Below, piece by piece: positions 54,445-63,938 of a stretch of 64,000 bases of DNA. The notes under the pieces were generated by a model. That model was given only the letters and a program-made list of their open reading frames with translations. It searched no databases and was not told the DNA's origin. The DNA comes from Rhodococcus sp. H36-A4 (GTDB lineage Bacteria > Actinomycetota > Actinomycetes > Mycobacteriales > Mycobacteriaceae). How positions within the stretch are numbered: position 1 is the stretch's first letter; each line of letters starts with the position of its first letter. The translations under genes were made by a program, and so were the position numbers. The DNA lies in the NCBI RefSeq assembly GCF_027158005.1, contig NZ_JAPVLQ010000005.1, forward strand, positions 310,001-374,000, written 5' to 3'.

Positions 54445-55845
54445 GTGCTGCTTCGATCATTGAATCCACTCGCCGTCGCTCGCGGAGACGATATTGCCGA
54501 CGCTGTGACGATCGGCGGTGTCTCCTTGTCCCGCGGTGACATTCTCGGCGCCGCGACGTCGGTCGCCGAGCGGATCTCGCGGGCAGAACGCCTGGCAGTT
54601 CTCGCGACTCCCAGCGTCAAGACTGTGCTTGCCGTTGTCGGTGCGCTGATTGCAGGTGTGACGGTGGTGCCGATTCCGCCCGATGCTGGGCATGCCGAAC
54701 GCGAACACATGCTGCGAGACTCCGGTGCGCAGGCCTGGCTCGGCGAGGCGCCCGAGGACACGGCGGGCCTCGAGGTCCTGCCGGTTCGTCAGCACGCCAG
54801 GTCCTGGCACAGCTACCCGGATCCACACCCGTCGTCCATCGCTTTCATTCTCTACACCTCCGGCACGACCGGCCCGCCGAAGGGCGTCCTGTTGTCGCGC
54901 GAAGCGATCGCGGCCGGCATCGACGCGGTAGCGCAGGCGTGGAACTGGACATCCCGGGACACTGTGGTGCACGGCCTTCCGCTGTTCCATGTCCACGGCC
55001 TGCTCCTCGGAGTACTGGGTCCGCTGCGCGTCGGCAGTCCGCTCGTGCACACCGGTAAACCGACTCCCGAGCTGTATGCCGCCGCCAAAGGGACACTGTA
55101 TTTCGGTGTCCCGACGGTATGGTCCCGCATCGCCGCCGACGAGACGTCCGCGACAGCCCTCGCGCATGCCCGGCTACTCGTCTCCGGCAGTGCGCCTCTA
55201 CCGGTGCCGGTGTTCGAGAAACTGAAGGAACTGACCGGCCAGGCGCCCATCGAGCGCTACGGCATGAGCGAAACACTGATCACCATCAGCACCCGCGCCG
55301 ACGGAGAACGTAGGCCCGGCTCCGTGGGAGTGCCGGTCGATGGCGTCGAGACACGAATCGTGAGCGAGGCGGGTGAGACGCTCCCACACGACGGGGAGTC
55401 GATCGGAGCGCTGCAGGTACGCGGTCCGATGATGTTCGCCGGCTACCTGAACAACCCGGAGGCGACGGCGAAGGTCTTCACCGAGGACGGTTGGTTCGAC
55501 ACCGGCGACGTGGCGGTCATCGGCCCGGACGGATTCCATCGCATCGTCGGACGCGCATCCACCGACCTGATCAAGACCGGTGGCTATCGCGTCGGTGCCG
55601 GTGAGATCGAGACCGTTCTGCTGGGGGACCCGAGCGTCGACGAGGTCGCCGTCGTGGGCCTTCCGGACGATGACCTCGGTCAGCGCATCGTCGCATTCGT
55701 CGTCGGCACCGGCGTCGAACCGTCGGCTCTCATCGATCTCGTCGCGAGGGAACTGTCGATTCACAAGCGGCCGAGGGAAATTCGCATCGTGGATTCATTG
55801 CCACGCAACGCGATGGGCAAGGTTCAGAAGAAGCATCTCGGCTGA
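54445..55845 (+). CDS. fadD36: Acyl-CoA synthetase (FadD36-like)
   Basis: 466 residues of the AMP-binding superfamily, activating a carboxylic acid to its acyl-CoA through an acyl-adenylate. P-loop YTSGTTGPPKG near 131-141, ERYGMSETL, GWFDTGD, GRASTDLIKTGGYRV and the C-terminal GKVQKK lysine. The short length and N-terminus (LLRSLNPLAV) fit M. tuberculosis FadD36 (Rv1193), in similar order to dapC/D/E. GTG 54445 is preferred. Confidence 0.88.
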   Translation: MLLRSLNPLAVARGDDIADAVTIGGVSLSRGDILGAATSVAERISRAERLAVLATPSVKTVLAVVGALIAGVTVVPIPPDAGHAEREHMLRDSGAQAWLGEAPEDTAGLEVLPVRQHARSWHSYPDPHPSSIAFILYTSGTTGPPKGVLLSREAIAAGIDAVAQAWNWTSRDTVVHGLPLFHVHGLLLGVLGPLRVGSPLVHTGKPTPELYAAAKGTLYFGVPTVWSRIAADETSATALAHARLLVSGSAPLPVPVFEKLKELTGQAPIERYGMSETLITISTRADGERRPGSVGVPVDGVETRIVSEAGETLPHDGESIGALQVRGPMMFAGYLNNPEATAKVFTEDGWFDTGDVAVIGPDGFHRIVGRASTDLIKTGGYRVGAGEIETVLLGDPSVDEVAVVGLPDDDLGQRIVAFVVGTGVEPSALIDLVARELSIHKRPREIRIVDSLPRNAMGKVQKKHLG

Positions 55846-55849
55846 GCGG

Positions 55850-56488
55850 TTATTCGACGAGGCGACCGAAGCCTACGACGGCCGAATCATTGGATACGTC
55901 GACGGTATGTACGCGGATTTTTCCGAGTTCGTTGCCACCTACCGTGGTGGCTGTGTTTCCGTCGATCGCTACGACGATGTTGGTGTGCTGACCGATCCAA
56001 CTGCTGTTGTCGTAGAGCACGACGTCCCCGACCGCCGGGATGTATCCCTTCGGTTCGAATCTGTCCTCGCCTTGGTAGTACTCGGTCAGCGTGTACACAC
56101 CGGGGATCCGCCAGCTCCCGGAATTCGGGTTGCTCAGTGGCTGTCCTGCCTCACGCATGATCCAGCTGACGAAGTTTGCGCACCACGCTTCTTCGACACC
56201 ATCGGAGTAGAACGTTCCCGGGTTCTGTCGGCTGTGTTCGGTGCGGAGAAGTTCGACGACCTCGGCCTGCTCCGAAGACAGACCCGAAGCGTCGACATCG
56301 GGAAAAGCAGTTGTATCCCACGGCAAGTATCTACTCGGCGCCAACCACAACACGCCCGCTGCCAACAACACGGTGGCAGCAAGAACTCCGGCTACCCACG
56401 CCAACTTTCGACGGTGCGTGCGCGGGGCCGGTGAGGTACTCCCCGATTGCGCGCGCACAGATGCGGTGTCGACCCCGTCGTTACCCAT
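55850..56488 (-). CDS. Membrane-anchored CHAP domain protein (amidase/peptidase)
   Basis: 212 residues: a basic stretch, one membrane span (about 30-50), then a CHAP domain with catalytic Cys in EAWCANFVSWI and His in GQHTNIVVAIDG. CHAP proteins cleave peptidoglycan peptides or amides; here it would act outside the membrane. It ends four bases after the fadD36 stop on the other strand. Confidence 0.88.
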   Translation of the reverse strand: MGNDGVDTASVRAQSGSTSPAPRTHRRKLAWVAGVLAATVLLAAGVLWLAPSRYLPWDTTAFPDVDASGLSSEQAEVVELLRTEHSRQNPGTFYSDGVEEAWCANFVSWIMREAGQPLSNPNSGSWRIPGVYTLTEYYQGEDRFEPKGYIPAVGDVVLYDNSSWIGQHTNIVVAIDGNTATTVGGNELGKIRVHTVDVSNDSAVVGFGRLVE

Positions 56489-56594
56489 CTGCGGAGTGTA
56501 TCGGCCTCCGAGCCGGATGAGTGCGCAGGCCGAGCTGCTATTGTCGGCCCCGCGACGAAGCTGTTTCGACCAAAAATTCTTCGGAAGGCTCCAG

Positions 56595-57014
56595 ATGGAC
56601 TACGACCTACAGCGATTCGTCGACGCGCAGGATCCGGTGTGGGACACCGTCCGCGCCGAGCTGAAAGCCGGCCGCAAAAGCACCCACTGGATGTGGTTCG
56701 TTTTCCCACAACTCGCTGGACTCGGACGGAGCGCGACGGCTCAACACTTCGGTATCGCAGACCGCGTGGAAGCGCAGATGTACCTCTCCCACGAAGTGCT
56801 GGGGCCTAGATTGCGGAAGGCCGCCGCGATGGTGGCAAAGATCCCCGACGGGACCGCCGCAGACGTTTTCGGCTATCCGGACGATCTGAAGCTGCAGTCG
56901 TCGATGACCTTGTTCGCCGAAGTCGACCCGGGTATTCCGATTTTCGGCGAGGTTTTACGGAAGTACTACGACGGTAAGCCGGACGAGCGAACTATCGATC
57001 TGCTCGACGACTAA
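56595..57014 (+). CDS. DUF1810 family protein
   Basis: 139 residues matching the DUF1810 (YdiH-like calpastatin-named) family: LQRFVDAQDPVWDTV, GRKSTHWMWFVFPQL, LGPRLRKAA and FGYPDDLKLQSSMTLF. Distribution is wide and the function unknown, though some are linked with nucleotide-type NADAR/DarT systems. ribH follows after 11 bp. Confidence 0.9.
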   Translation: MDYDLQRFVDAQDPVWDTVRAELKAGRKSTHWMWFVFPQLAGLGRSATAQHFGIADRVEAQMYLSHEVLGPRLRKAAAMVAKIPDGTAADVFGYPDDLKLQSSMTLFAEVDPGIPIFGEVLRKYYDGKPDERTIDLLDD

Positions 57015-57025
57015 CATCATCTTTC

Positions 57026-57478
57026 ATGACGAACGAGCAACTGGGATCCATCGCCTTCATTCAAGCGACGTGGCACAGCGAGATAGTCGACCGTGCGCGC
57101 CAGGGATTCGTTTCCGAGTTGGTGGCACAGGGCTATACCGAAGCTTCGGTCGTTCAATTCGCGGTACCAGGCGCCTTCGAGATTCCCCTGCACGCCCAGC
57201 GTCTGGCACGCACGGGTAAATATTCGGCAATCGTGGCCGCGGCACTCGTCGTGGACGGCGGAATCTATCGGCACGAATTCGTCGAATCAGCGGTCATCGA
57301 CGGCCTGATGCGAGTCCAGCTGGACACCGACGTACCAGTGTTCTCCGTGGTGCTGACGCCCCATCACTTCCACGAGCACGCCGATCACTCGGCATTCTTC
57401 ACCGCGCATCTGGAGCGCAAGGGAGTCGAGGCGGCACGCGCAGTGGTCACGACTCTCGACTCCCTTCGCACCATCTAA
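57026..57478 (+). CDS. ribH: 6,7-Dimethyl-8-ribityllumazine synthase, type II (RibH2-like)
   Basis: 150 residues. Joins the ribityl-pyrimidine and butanone phosphate to give lumazine, the riboflavin precursor. The sequence [32 protein letters not shown] and [13 protein letters not shown] fits RibH2 of Brucella and rhizobia, a decamer, rather than the usual 60-meric RibH1. No rib gene lies beside it, so it is likely a second copy. It overlaps the end of dapD by 4 bp. Confidence 0.92.
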   Translation: MTNEQLGSIAFIQATWHSEIVDRARQGFVSELVAQGYTEASVVQFAVPGAFEIPLHAQRLARTGKYSAIVAAALVVDGGIYRHEFVESAVIDGLMRVQLDTDVPVFSVVLTPHHFHEHADHSAFFTAHLERKGVEAARAVVTTLDSLRTI

Positions 57479-58428
57479 TCGTTGGCGTGTAGTGCGGCGT
57501 TCAGTTCGACGCCGGTGCCCTTCCACGGCACGACCTCAACGGCACCGGATACCGAATTTCGACGGAACAACAGATTGCTGTTTCCGTTGAGCGTCGCAGC
57601 CTTCACGACGGTGCCGTCCGGGCCAGTGACTTTGGTTCCCGCGGTGATGTAGAGGCCCGCCTCGACGACACAGTCGTCGCCGAGGGAAATACCGAGTCCG
57701 GAGTTGGCGCCGAGCAGGCAACGCTCGCCGACGGAGATGACGTTCTTGCCGCCGCCGGACAGTGTGCCCATGATCGATGCGCCACCGCCGACGTCGGAGC
57801 CGTCACCGACGACGACTCCGGCCGAGATACGGCCCTCGACCATCGAGTTACCGAGCGTGCCCGCGTTGAAGTTGACGAATCCCTCGTGCATGACCGTCGT
57901 TCCGCTCGCCAGATACGCGCCCAGACGGACGCGATCGGCGTCGGCGATCCGGACGCCCGACGGCGCGACGTAGTCGACGAGACGGGGAAACTTGTCGATG
58001 CTGAGGACGGTGACGTGGCCGCGTGCACGAAGGCGAGTGCGGACTGTCTCGAAACCGTCGACCGCTGCCGGTCCGAAGTTGGTCCATACGACGTTGGCAA
58101 GAAAGCCGAACTGGCCGTCCAGGCTGAGCCCGTGCGGCTGAACGAGGCGATGCGAGAGCAGATGCAGACGCAGGTAGACGTCATGCGCGTCGATCGGTGC
58201 GTCGTCCAGCGAGGCTATGGTCGTTCGGACGGCGACGACGTCGACTCCGCGAGCTTCGTCCGGTCCGACGAGGGCGGCGAACTCGGCGGGGATGTCCGAC
58301 CCCTCGAGTCGCGTGGTGCCGACTGGCCCGTTTCCGCCCAGCTCGGGGCTGGGGTACCAGGTGTCGAGGACGACTCCACTGGTGGTGATGTTGGCAATGC
58401 CTATTGCTGATGCTCCCTGTGCGCTCAC
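57475..58428 (-). CDS. dapD: Tetrahydrodipicolinate N-succinyltransferase
   Basis: 317 residues, the same length as M. tuberculosis DapD (Rv1201c), with the actinobacterial N-terminal domain and a left-handed beta-helix of hexapeptide repeats ([20 protein letters not shown] and on to [16 protein letters not shown]). It succinylates tetrahydrodipicolinate, the first step of the DAP succinylase branch. GTG 58428 gives the exact family length; the open frame continues upstream to 60135 without family sequence. Confidence 0.97.
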   Translation of the reverse strand: MSAQGASAIGIANITTSGVVLDTWYPSPELGGNGPVGTTRLEGSDIPAEFAALVGPDEARGVDVVAVRTTIASLDDAPIDAHDVYLRLHLLSHRLVQPHGLSLDGQFGFLANVVWTNFGPAAVDGFETVRTRLRARGHVTVLSIDKFPRLVDYVAPSGVRIADADRVRLGAYLASGTTVMHEGFVNFNAGTLGNSMVEGRISAGVVVGDGSDVGGGASIMGTLSGGGKNVISVGERCLLGANSGLGISLGDDCVVEAGLYITAGTKVTGPDGTVVKAATLNGNSNLLFRRNSVSGAVEVVPWKGTGVELNAALHAND

Positions 58429-58503
58429 AGGTACCGAGGATACGGCGTGCGTCGTCGAAGGCAGAAGCGCGACTGCTACGGGCGTGCGTGCTAAACATGA
58501 TTC

Positions 58504-59445
58504 ATGACTTTGGGGGCGCAATTCCGACGGTGGGGCACGGGTGCTGTAACGGCCGTATTGATCGCAGGAGGAACAACGGTCTTGCAGGCGCCGACGGCGT
58601 CCGCGGCACCTGAGTGTGCGGCGGTGAGTGCACCGCCGGTGAAGGTCGCCCAGATCGACGGCTCGGCGCTCGAAGGCCTGGCGGTCGACGGGCAGGGCAG
58701 GCTCTACACGACCGACATCGTCACTGGCCGGGTCTACCGGATCGATGCGCCGGGCCAAGCCGCATATCCCATCGCGACGGTACCCAGTGGCGGCGGAGGC
58801 GCCCTTACCTGGATGCCGGACGGCACCTTGCTCGTCGGGTACGGCGCCGATCCCCGCGTCTTCGTCGGTGATCTCATCAAGGCTGCAGGCATCGTTCGGC
58901 TGAACGTCGATACGCTCGAGCTCAGCCCGTTCGCGACGGGTTTGAGTGCCGCAAACGGGCTCGCTGTCGCCGGGGATGGGACCGTGTACGCGACGAACGA
59001 TTTCGGTGGTCTCATCGGGCAAGTTCGCCCCGACGGATCGGTGAATTCCGAGTGGGCCAGGTTCCCCAGCGCCAACGGCGCCGTGCTCGATCTTGCAGGC
59101 GAATACCTGTACGTGTCTCGGACGTTCGTGAACCCGGGGGTGAGCCGAATCCCGGTCGCCGATCCATCGAGGCCGGAGAGCATTCTCGACTTGTCCGGTC
59201 TCGACGCGTTGAGCGCACCAGACGGTCTGACACTCGATTCCGCAGGCCGCCCCGTCGTTCCGCTCAACGCCCGTGGGCAAGTAGTTCGCATCGATGCACC
59301 CGGGCAGTACTGCGTCCTCGGCAGTGGCATTCCGTTGTCGAGTGTTCTGATCTATGGCCGTGGTGAACAGGGGTTTTCCGCTGGAAAGTTGTTCCGGGCA
59401 GGATTCGATGGCGCGGTGTACGAGATTCCCGGTGGCGCAGTCTAG
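58504..59445 (+). CDS. Exported SMP-30/gluconolactonase-like beta-propeller protein
   Basis: 313 residues. Signal peptide with cleavage after TASA near 36. The rest is a six-bladed propeller with repeated [38 protein letters not shown] units, as in SMP-30 and strictosidine-synthase-like lactonases. Calcium-dependent lactonase activity is possible but not shown. Array C lies just after. Confidence 0.85.
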   Translation: MTLGAQFRRWGTGAVTAVLIAGGTTVLQAPTASAAPECAAVSAPPVKVAQIDGSALEGLAVDGQGRLYTTDIVTGRVYRIDAPGQAAYPIATVPSGGGGALTWMPDGTLLVGYGADPRVFVGDLIKAAGIVRLNVDTLELSPFATGLSAANGLAVAGDGTVYATNDFGGLIGQVRPDGSVNSEWARFPSANGAVLDLAGEYLYVSRTFVNPGVSRIPVADPSRPESILDLSGLDALSAPDGLTLDSAGRPVVPLNARGQVVRIDAPGQYCVLGSGIPLSSVLIYGRGEQGFSAGKLFRAGFDGAVYEIPGGAV

Positions 59446-59457
59446 AGGCGGGACAGG

Positions 59458-59556
59458 CGCGAGTGGAGCCTGCGGAATGAGCCGAAGTGGCGCGAGTGGA
59501 GCCTGCGGAATGAGCCGAAGTAGCGCGAGTGGAGCCTGCGGAATGGCTGGAAGTAG
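59458..59556. repeat. Tandem array C: three 33-base units before dapE
   Basis: Units 59458-59490, 59491-59523, 59524-59556, each with CGCGAGTGGAGCCTGCGGAA. The last unit ends in TAG, which forms the first half of TAGTCT (59554-59559), the likely -10 box for dapE. The TAG is also an in-frame stop, so dapE cannot extend into the array. Confidence 0.95.
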
Positions 59557-59565
59557 TCTCGTACG

Positions 59566-60663
59566 GTGAGTTCGCACCCGGCTTTGAATCTGCATTCCGA
59601 CCCCATCGATCTGACAGCGGCGCTGGTGGACATACCCAGTGTTTCGCGGGAGGAGTCGGTGATCGCCGATGCGGTGGAGGCCGCGCTGCGTGAGCAGACG
59701 GTCGGATTCGAGATCATCCGGAGCGGTAATGCGGTTCTTGCGCGCACCGATCGTGGGCTTCCCAGTCGCGTGATGCTCGCCGGTCACCTCGATACCGTCC
59801 CGATTGCCGACAATGTGCCGAGTAGACGGGAACGCGACAGTGTCGAGGGCGATGTCTTGCATGGTTGTGGCACGGTCGACATGAAGTCGGGTGATGCGGT
59901 GTTTCTTCATCTCGCCGCCACGATCGAAGAGCCTGCGCACGACATCACGCTGGTGTTCTACGACTGTGAAGAGATCGACGCTGCGCTCAATGGATTGGGG
60001 CGGATCGAACGTGAGTTGCCGGAGTGGCTCGCGGCCGACGTGGCGATTCTGGGTGAGCCGTCCGGTGGATTCATCGAGGCGGGTTGCCAGGGCACGCTGC
60101 GAGTGCGGCTTTCGGTGGGTGGTACGAGAGCGCACAGTGCGCGATCATGGCTGGGGGACAACGCAATTCACAAGTTCGGTGCTGTTCTCGACAGGTTGGC
60201 TGCATACAGTGCGCGAGAGGTGGATATCGATGGCTGCTTGTACCGCGAAGGTCTGCAGGCTGTCCGTATTTCCGGTGGCGTCGCAGGCAATGTCGTCCCC
60301 GACGCAGCCGAGCTGGATGTGAACTTCCGCTTCGCCCCCGATCGGAGTGTCGAGCAGGCTATCGAGCATGTTCGTGACGTCGTCGACGGTCTCGATCTCG
60401 GGTTCGAGGTCACCGATTCTTCACCTGGTGCGTTACCTGGACTCGCCGCGCCTGCTGCTGCTGCGCTGATCGAGGCGGCGGGTGGCGGGTTTCGCGCCAA
60501 GTACGGCTGGACTGACGTGTCGCGGTTCTCAGCGCTCGGTATCCCGGCGGTCAACTACGGTCCTGGAGACCCGAACTTGGCGCACAAGCGCGACGAGCGG
60601 GTGCCTACCGATCAGATCACGAATGTCACGGCTGTTCTACGGGGATACCTGACCACTGGATAA
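59566..60663 (+). CDS. dapE: Succinyl-diaminopimelate desuccinylase
   Basis: 365-residue M20 metallopeptidase giving LL-DAP and succinate. Zinc-binding AGHLDTVP near 68, [13 protein letters not shown] near 102, DCEEIDA near 133 and GEPSGG. GTG start six bases after TAGTCT. It is followed by the LOG pair; in M. tuberculosis dapE (Rv1202) sits in the same stretch. Confidence 0.96.
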   Translation: MSSHPALNLHSDPIDLTAALVDIPSVSREESVIADAVEAALREQTVGFEIIRSGNAVLARTDRGLPSRVMLAGHLDTVPIADNVPSRRERDSVEGDVLHGCGTVDMKSGDAVFLHLAATIEEPAHDITLVFYDCEEIDAALNGLGRIERELPEWLAADVAILGEPSGGFIEAGCQGTLRVRLSVGGTRAHSARSWLGDNAIHKFGAVLDRLAAYSAREVDIDGCLYREGLQAVRISGGVAGNVVPDAAELDVNFRFAPDRSVEQAIEHVRDVVDGLDLGFEVTDSSPGALPGLAAPAAAALIEAAGGGFRAKYGWTDVSRFSALGIPAVNYGPGDPNLAHKRDERVPTDQITNVTAVLRGYLTTG

Positions 60664-60705
60664 CCTGTGGTCCCGATGGTAGATGGGCCGGATAGCCTGT
60701 AAAAC

Positions 60706-61443
60706 ATGGAGACGCCAGCGAAACACATGGGGTCGGTGACGTTGCGTCGCGGACGCAACACCGAATCATCGACCTCCGATCAACGATTGCTCGATCAGCG
60801 TGGAACAGGAAACTGGACTCACACCGACCCGTGGCGGGTGCTGCGAATTCAGAGTGAGTTCGTGGAGGGTTTCGGTGCTCTCGCCGAGGTGCCGAGGGCG
60901 GTCACGGTGTTCGGTTCGGCCCGAACTCCGCGTGATCACGAGGAATACAAGTCTGCCCGCGAGCTCGGAAGTGCGTTGGCGGTAGCGGGATTTGCGGTCA
61001 TCACCGGCGGTGGCCCTGGAATCATGGAAGCTGCAAACCGCGGCGCGAGTACCGCCGACGGCTACTCGATCGGGCTCGGCATCGAGCTGCCTTTCGAGCA
61101 GGGCCTCAACGATTGGGTCGATCTGGGTATCGACTTTCGGTACTTTTTCGTCCGGAAGACGATGTTCGTGAAATACTCCCAGGCATTCATCTGTCTCCCA
61201 GGCGGTTTCGGCACTCTCGATGAGTTGTTCGAGGCTCTCACGCTGGTGCAGACGGGCAAGGTGACTCGATTTCCGATCGTCCTGATCGGCACAGAATTCT
61301 GGTCCGGTCTTATCAGCTGGATCAAGGACACATTGGTCGCGCAAGGCAAGGTTTCCCCGGCCGACCTGGACTTGATTCGTTGCACCGACAGCGTCGAGGA
61401 AGCAGTGCAGATCGTGAACAGTGTTTGCGGAGAGCCGGAGTGA
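60706..61443 (+). CDS. LOG family protein (cytokinin riboside phosphoribohydrolase-like), long form
   Basis: 245 residues, TIGR00730-type. A 50-residue N-terminal part precedes the fold; GGGPGIMEAANRGA and PGGFGTLDELFEALTLVQTGK are the LOG signature. The family releases free cytokinin bases from AMP-linked forms or cuts nucleotides at the N-glycosidic bond. TAGCCT (60693-60698) seven bases before ATG. Overlaps the second LOG gene by 4 bp (GTGA). Confidence 0.92.
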   Translation: METPAKHMGSVTLRRGRNTESSTSDQRLLDQRGTGNWTHTDPWRVLRIQSEFVEGFGALAEVPRAVTVFGSARTPRDHEEYKSARELGSALAVAGFAVITGGGPGIMEAANRGASTADGYSIGLGIELPFEQGLNDWVDLGIDFRYFFVRKTMFVKYSQAFICLPGGFGTLDELFEALTLVQTGKVTRFPIVLIGTEFWSGLISWIKDTLVAQGKVSPADLDLIRCTDSVEEAVQIVNSVCGEPE

Positions 61444-61994
61444 GCGAAGCTGTCGCAATCAACAGGGTGTGCGTCTACTGTGCGTCGGGGCCGGTGGATT
61501 CGTCGTTTCTCGAGCTGGCGCGGGAACTCGGTACCGCGATCGGCCAACGGGGATGGCAGTTGGTCTCTGGTGGCGGAAACGTCTCGATGATGGGGGCGGT
61601 AGCCGAATCGGCCCGCGCTGCAGGCGCTTTCACGGTCGGTGTGATCCCGAAAGCTCTCGTTCATCGAGAGGTCGCCGACGTCGACGCCGATGAATTGATC
61701 GTCACCGACACCATGCGTGAGCGTAAGAAAATCATGGAAGACCGGGCCGACGCGTTCATCACGCTACCCGGTGGCATCGGAACGCTGGAGGAACTGTTCG
61801 AAACCTGGACGGCCGGGTATTTGGGCATGCACGACAAGCCAGTCGTGCTACTGGATCCAACGGACCACTACGCGGGTCTGTTGCAGTGGCTCGACGGGCT
61901 GTCCTCGACGGGCTTCGTCCAACAACGGGCACTGGACAAGCTGATCAGGACAGCGACCGTGGCCGATGCGCTAGCCGCCTGTTCTCCTCGATGA
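61440..61994 (+). CDS. LOG family protein (Rv1205-like), short form
   Basis: 184 residues: CVYCASG at the N-terminus, SGGGNVSMMGAVA, and PGGIGTLEELFETWT. M. tuberculosis Rv1205 makes cytokinins from AMP derivatives and is controlled by the proteasome; it is also next to fadD6. GTG 61440 coupled to the upstream LOG gene. Two LOG genes in series differ by about 60 residues at the N-terminus. Confidence 0.94.
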   Translation: MSEAVAINRVCVYCASGPVDSSFLELARELGTAIGQRGWQLVSGGGNVSMMGAVAESARAAGAFTVGVIPKALVHREVADVDADELIVTDTMRERKKIMEDRADAFITLPGGIGTLEELFETWTAGYLGMHDKPVVLLDPTDHYAGLLQWLDGLSSTGFVQQRALDKLIRTATVADALAACSPR

Positions 61995-62051
61995 AACCAA
62001 AGGTTACTCTGGAGTAAGGTAATGGGGATCACATCGCTCGAAGGGGAGTAC

Positions 62052-63827
62052 ATGGCTGTCGACGCCCGTCAGAAGATTGGACTGACCGACCTCGCGGTCG
62101 CGTTGCCGAAAATGGTGACGGAGGTGCCGAGCCTGCTGCGCGGTGTCCTGGGATTCACTCGCAAACCTCATCACAAGGCCTCGATCGGCCTGGTGTTTCA
62201 GGATGCTGCTGCCAAGCGCGGAGACCGCCCCTTCGTGCGATTCGAAGGTGAATCGGTGTCGTACGCCGACGCCAATTCGATGGTCAATCGGTATGCCCAC
62301 GTGTTCACCGACCTGGGCGTCAAGCGCGGCGACGTGGTCGGTGTACTCAGCAAGAACAGGCCGGAGGCGCTTTTCGCGGCGCTCGCTGCCGTCAAGCTCG
62401 GCGCTACCGCAGGAATGCTCAACTACAACCAGCGGGGCGACGTCCTCGAGCACAGTCTCGGTATCCTGTCGGCGACCGTTCTGGTCCTCGACGAGAACGC
62501 TCAGGAAGCGCTCGAATCGTTGGACGACGCTCCCGAGGCGGGCGTGGTGCTGCCGATGGGCGAGCTTGCCGAACTCGCGGCCGGGGCCGGTGCGGACAAT
62601 CCTTCGGTGACTGCGGAGATCCAGGCCAAGGAAAACGCCTTCTACATCTTCACCTCTGGCACCACCGGCCTCCCGAAGGCAAGTTTGATGAGCCATTTCC
62701 GCTGGCTCAAGTCGATGTCCGGGCTGGGCAACATGGGTGTGCGGCTGCGCGAAGACGACGTCATCTACTGCTGCCTGCCGCTTTATCACAACAATGCACT
62801 GACGGTGACGCTGTCATCGGTGCTCGCCGGCGGTGCGGCGATGGCTATCGGTAAACAGTTCTCGGTCAGCAATTTCTGGGAAGACGTCAAGGTCAACAAG
62901 GCAACCGCCTTCACTTACATCGGTGAATTGTGCCGCTACCTGCTGACTCAGGAGAAGCGGCCGGACGACCGAGACAACACGATCGAGCTCGTCGTAGGCA
63001 ACGGCTTACGCCCCGAGATCTGGGAAGAGTTCACCGAGCGTTTCGGAATCTCGCGCGTGGCGGAGTTCTACGGCGCGAGCGAATGCAATATCGCGTTCAT
63101 CAACGCTTTGAACATGAAGAAGACCGCCGGCATTTGCCCTCTGCCGTATGCCGTCGTCGAGTACGACGAGGAGTCGGGCGAGGCAAAGCGCGGAAGTAAC
63201 GGCCGGCTTCGCAAGGTCGGTAGCGGCGAGGTAGGTCTTTTGCTGTCCAAGGTCACCGACCGCGCGCCGTTCGACGGATACTCGGACGAGCAGGCGACGG
63301 AGAAGAAACTCGTCCGAGACGGGTTCAAAGATGGAGACTGCTGGTTCGACACCGGAGACCTGGTCCGGAATCAGGGTTGGATGCACGTCGCGTTCGTCGA
63401 CCGACTCGGTGACACTTTTCGGTGGAAGGGCGAGAACGTCGCGACGACGCAGGTCGAGGGCGCGCTCGGCGGCCACCCGTCGGTGGACGGTGTGGTCGTC
63501 TACGGCGTCGACATCGAAGGAACCGACGGCAAGGCCGGTATGGCTGCGGTGACGTTGCGTGACGGTGAGAGCTTCGATGGAAAATCGGTCGCGAACCATC
63601 TCTACGACAAGCTGCCCTCGTACGCGGTGCCGCTTTTCGTCCGCGTCGTGGACAGTCTCGAGCAGACCTCGACGTTCAAGAGCCAGAAGGTCGAGCTTCG
63701 GAAACTCGGTTACGGCGATGACCCCGAGGCGGAGCTGTACGTTCTCCGCGGCAAGTCCGGTGGGTACGACAAAGCGTACGACGGATATGTCGACGAGGTA
63801 GCGGCAGGCAAGGCCCCCAAAGGGTAG
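62052..63827 (+). CDS. fadD6: Long-chain acyl-CoA synthetase FadD6-like
   Basis: 591 residues of the FATP/very-long-chain synthetase group. P-loop IFTSGTTGLPKASLMSH near 200, EFYGASECN, and DRLGDTFRWKGENVAT, then C-terminal SLEQTSTFKSQK. It activates long-chain fatty acids for uptake and lipid building. ATG 62052 after GAAGGGGAG is better than ATG 62022. Position next to folP2 matches Rv1206. Confidence 0.93.
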   Translation: MAVDARQKIGLTDLAVALPKMVTEVPSLLRGVLGFTRKPHHKASIGLVFQDAAAKRGDRPFVRFEGESVSYADANSMVNRYAHVFTDLGVKRGDVVGVLSKNRPEALFAALAAVKLGATAGMLNYNQRGDVLEHSLGILSATVLVLDENAQEALESLDDAPEAGVVLPMGELAELAAGAGADNPSVTAEIQAKENAFYIFTSGTTGLPKASLMSHFRWLKSMSGLGNMGVRLREDDVIYCCLPLYHNNALTVTLSSVLAGGAAMAIGKQFSVSNFWEDVKVNKATAFTYIGELCRYLLTQEKRPDDRDNTIELVVGNGLRPEIWEEFTERFGISRVAEFYGASECNIAFINALNMKKTAGICPLPYAVVEYDEESGEAKRGSNGRLRKVGSGEVGLLLSKVTDRAPFDGYSDEQATEKKLVRDGFKDGDCWFDTGDLVRNQGWMHVAFVDRLGDTFRWKGENVATTQVEGALGGHPSVDGVVVYGVDIEGTDGKAGMAAVTLRDGESFDGKSVANHLYDKLPSYAVPLFVRVVDSLEQTSTFKSQKVELRKLGYGDDPEAELYVLRGKSGGYDKAYDGYVDEVAAGKAPKG

Positions 63828-63840
63828 GGAAGAAGCGATG

Positions 63841-63869
63841 CGGCCAGTGTGACGTCCGGCCACTGGCCG
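63841..63869. terminator. Hairpin after fadD6
   Basis: CGGCCAGTG (63841-63849) pairs with CACTGGCCG (63861-63869), 9 bp, loop 11. No T-run. It starts 14 bases after the fadD6 stop and is 70 bases before folP2. Confidence 0.45.
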
Positions 63870-63938
63870 AATAGGTCTTCTCGCCCAGCCCAGCGGCCGC
63901 ACAGCATTCGGTGTGCGAAGGGATGCCACTATTGATTC

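Noticed and set aside
58429-60135. Minus-strand N-terminal extension of dapD to 60135
   Set aside because: The extension covers the propeller gene, array C and dapE antisense; dapD has its full family length from GTG 58428.
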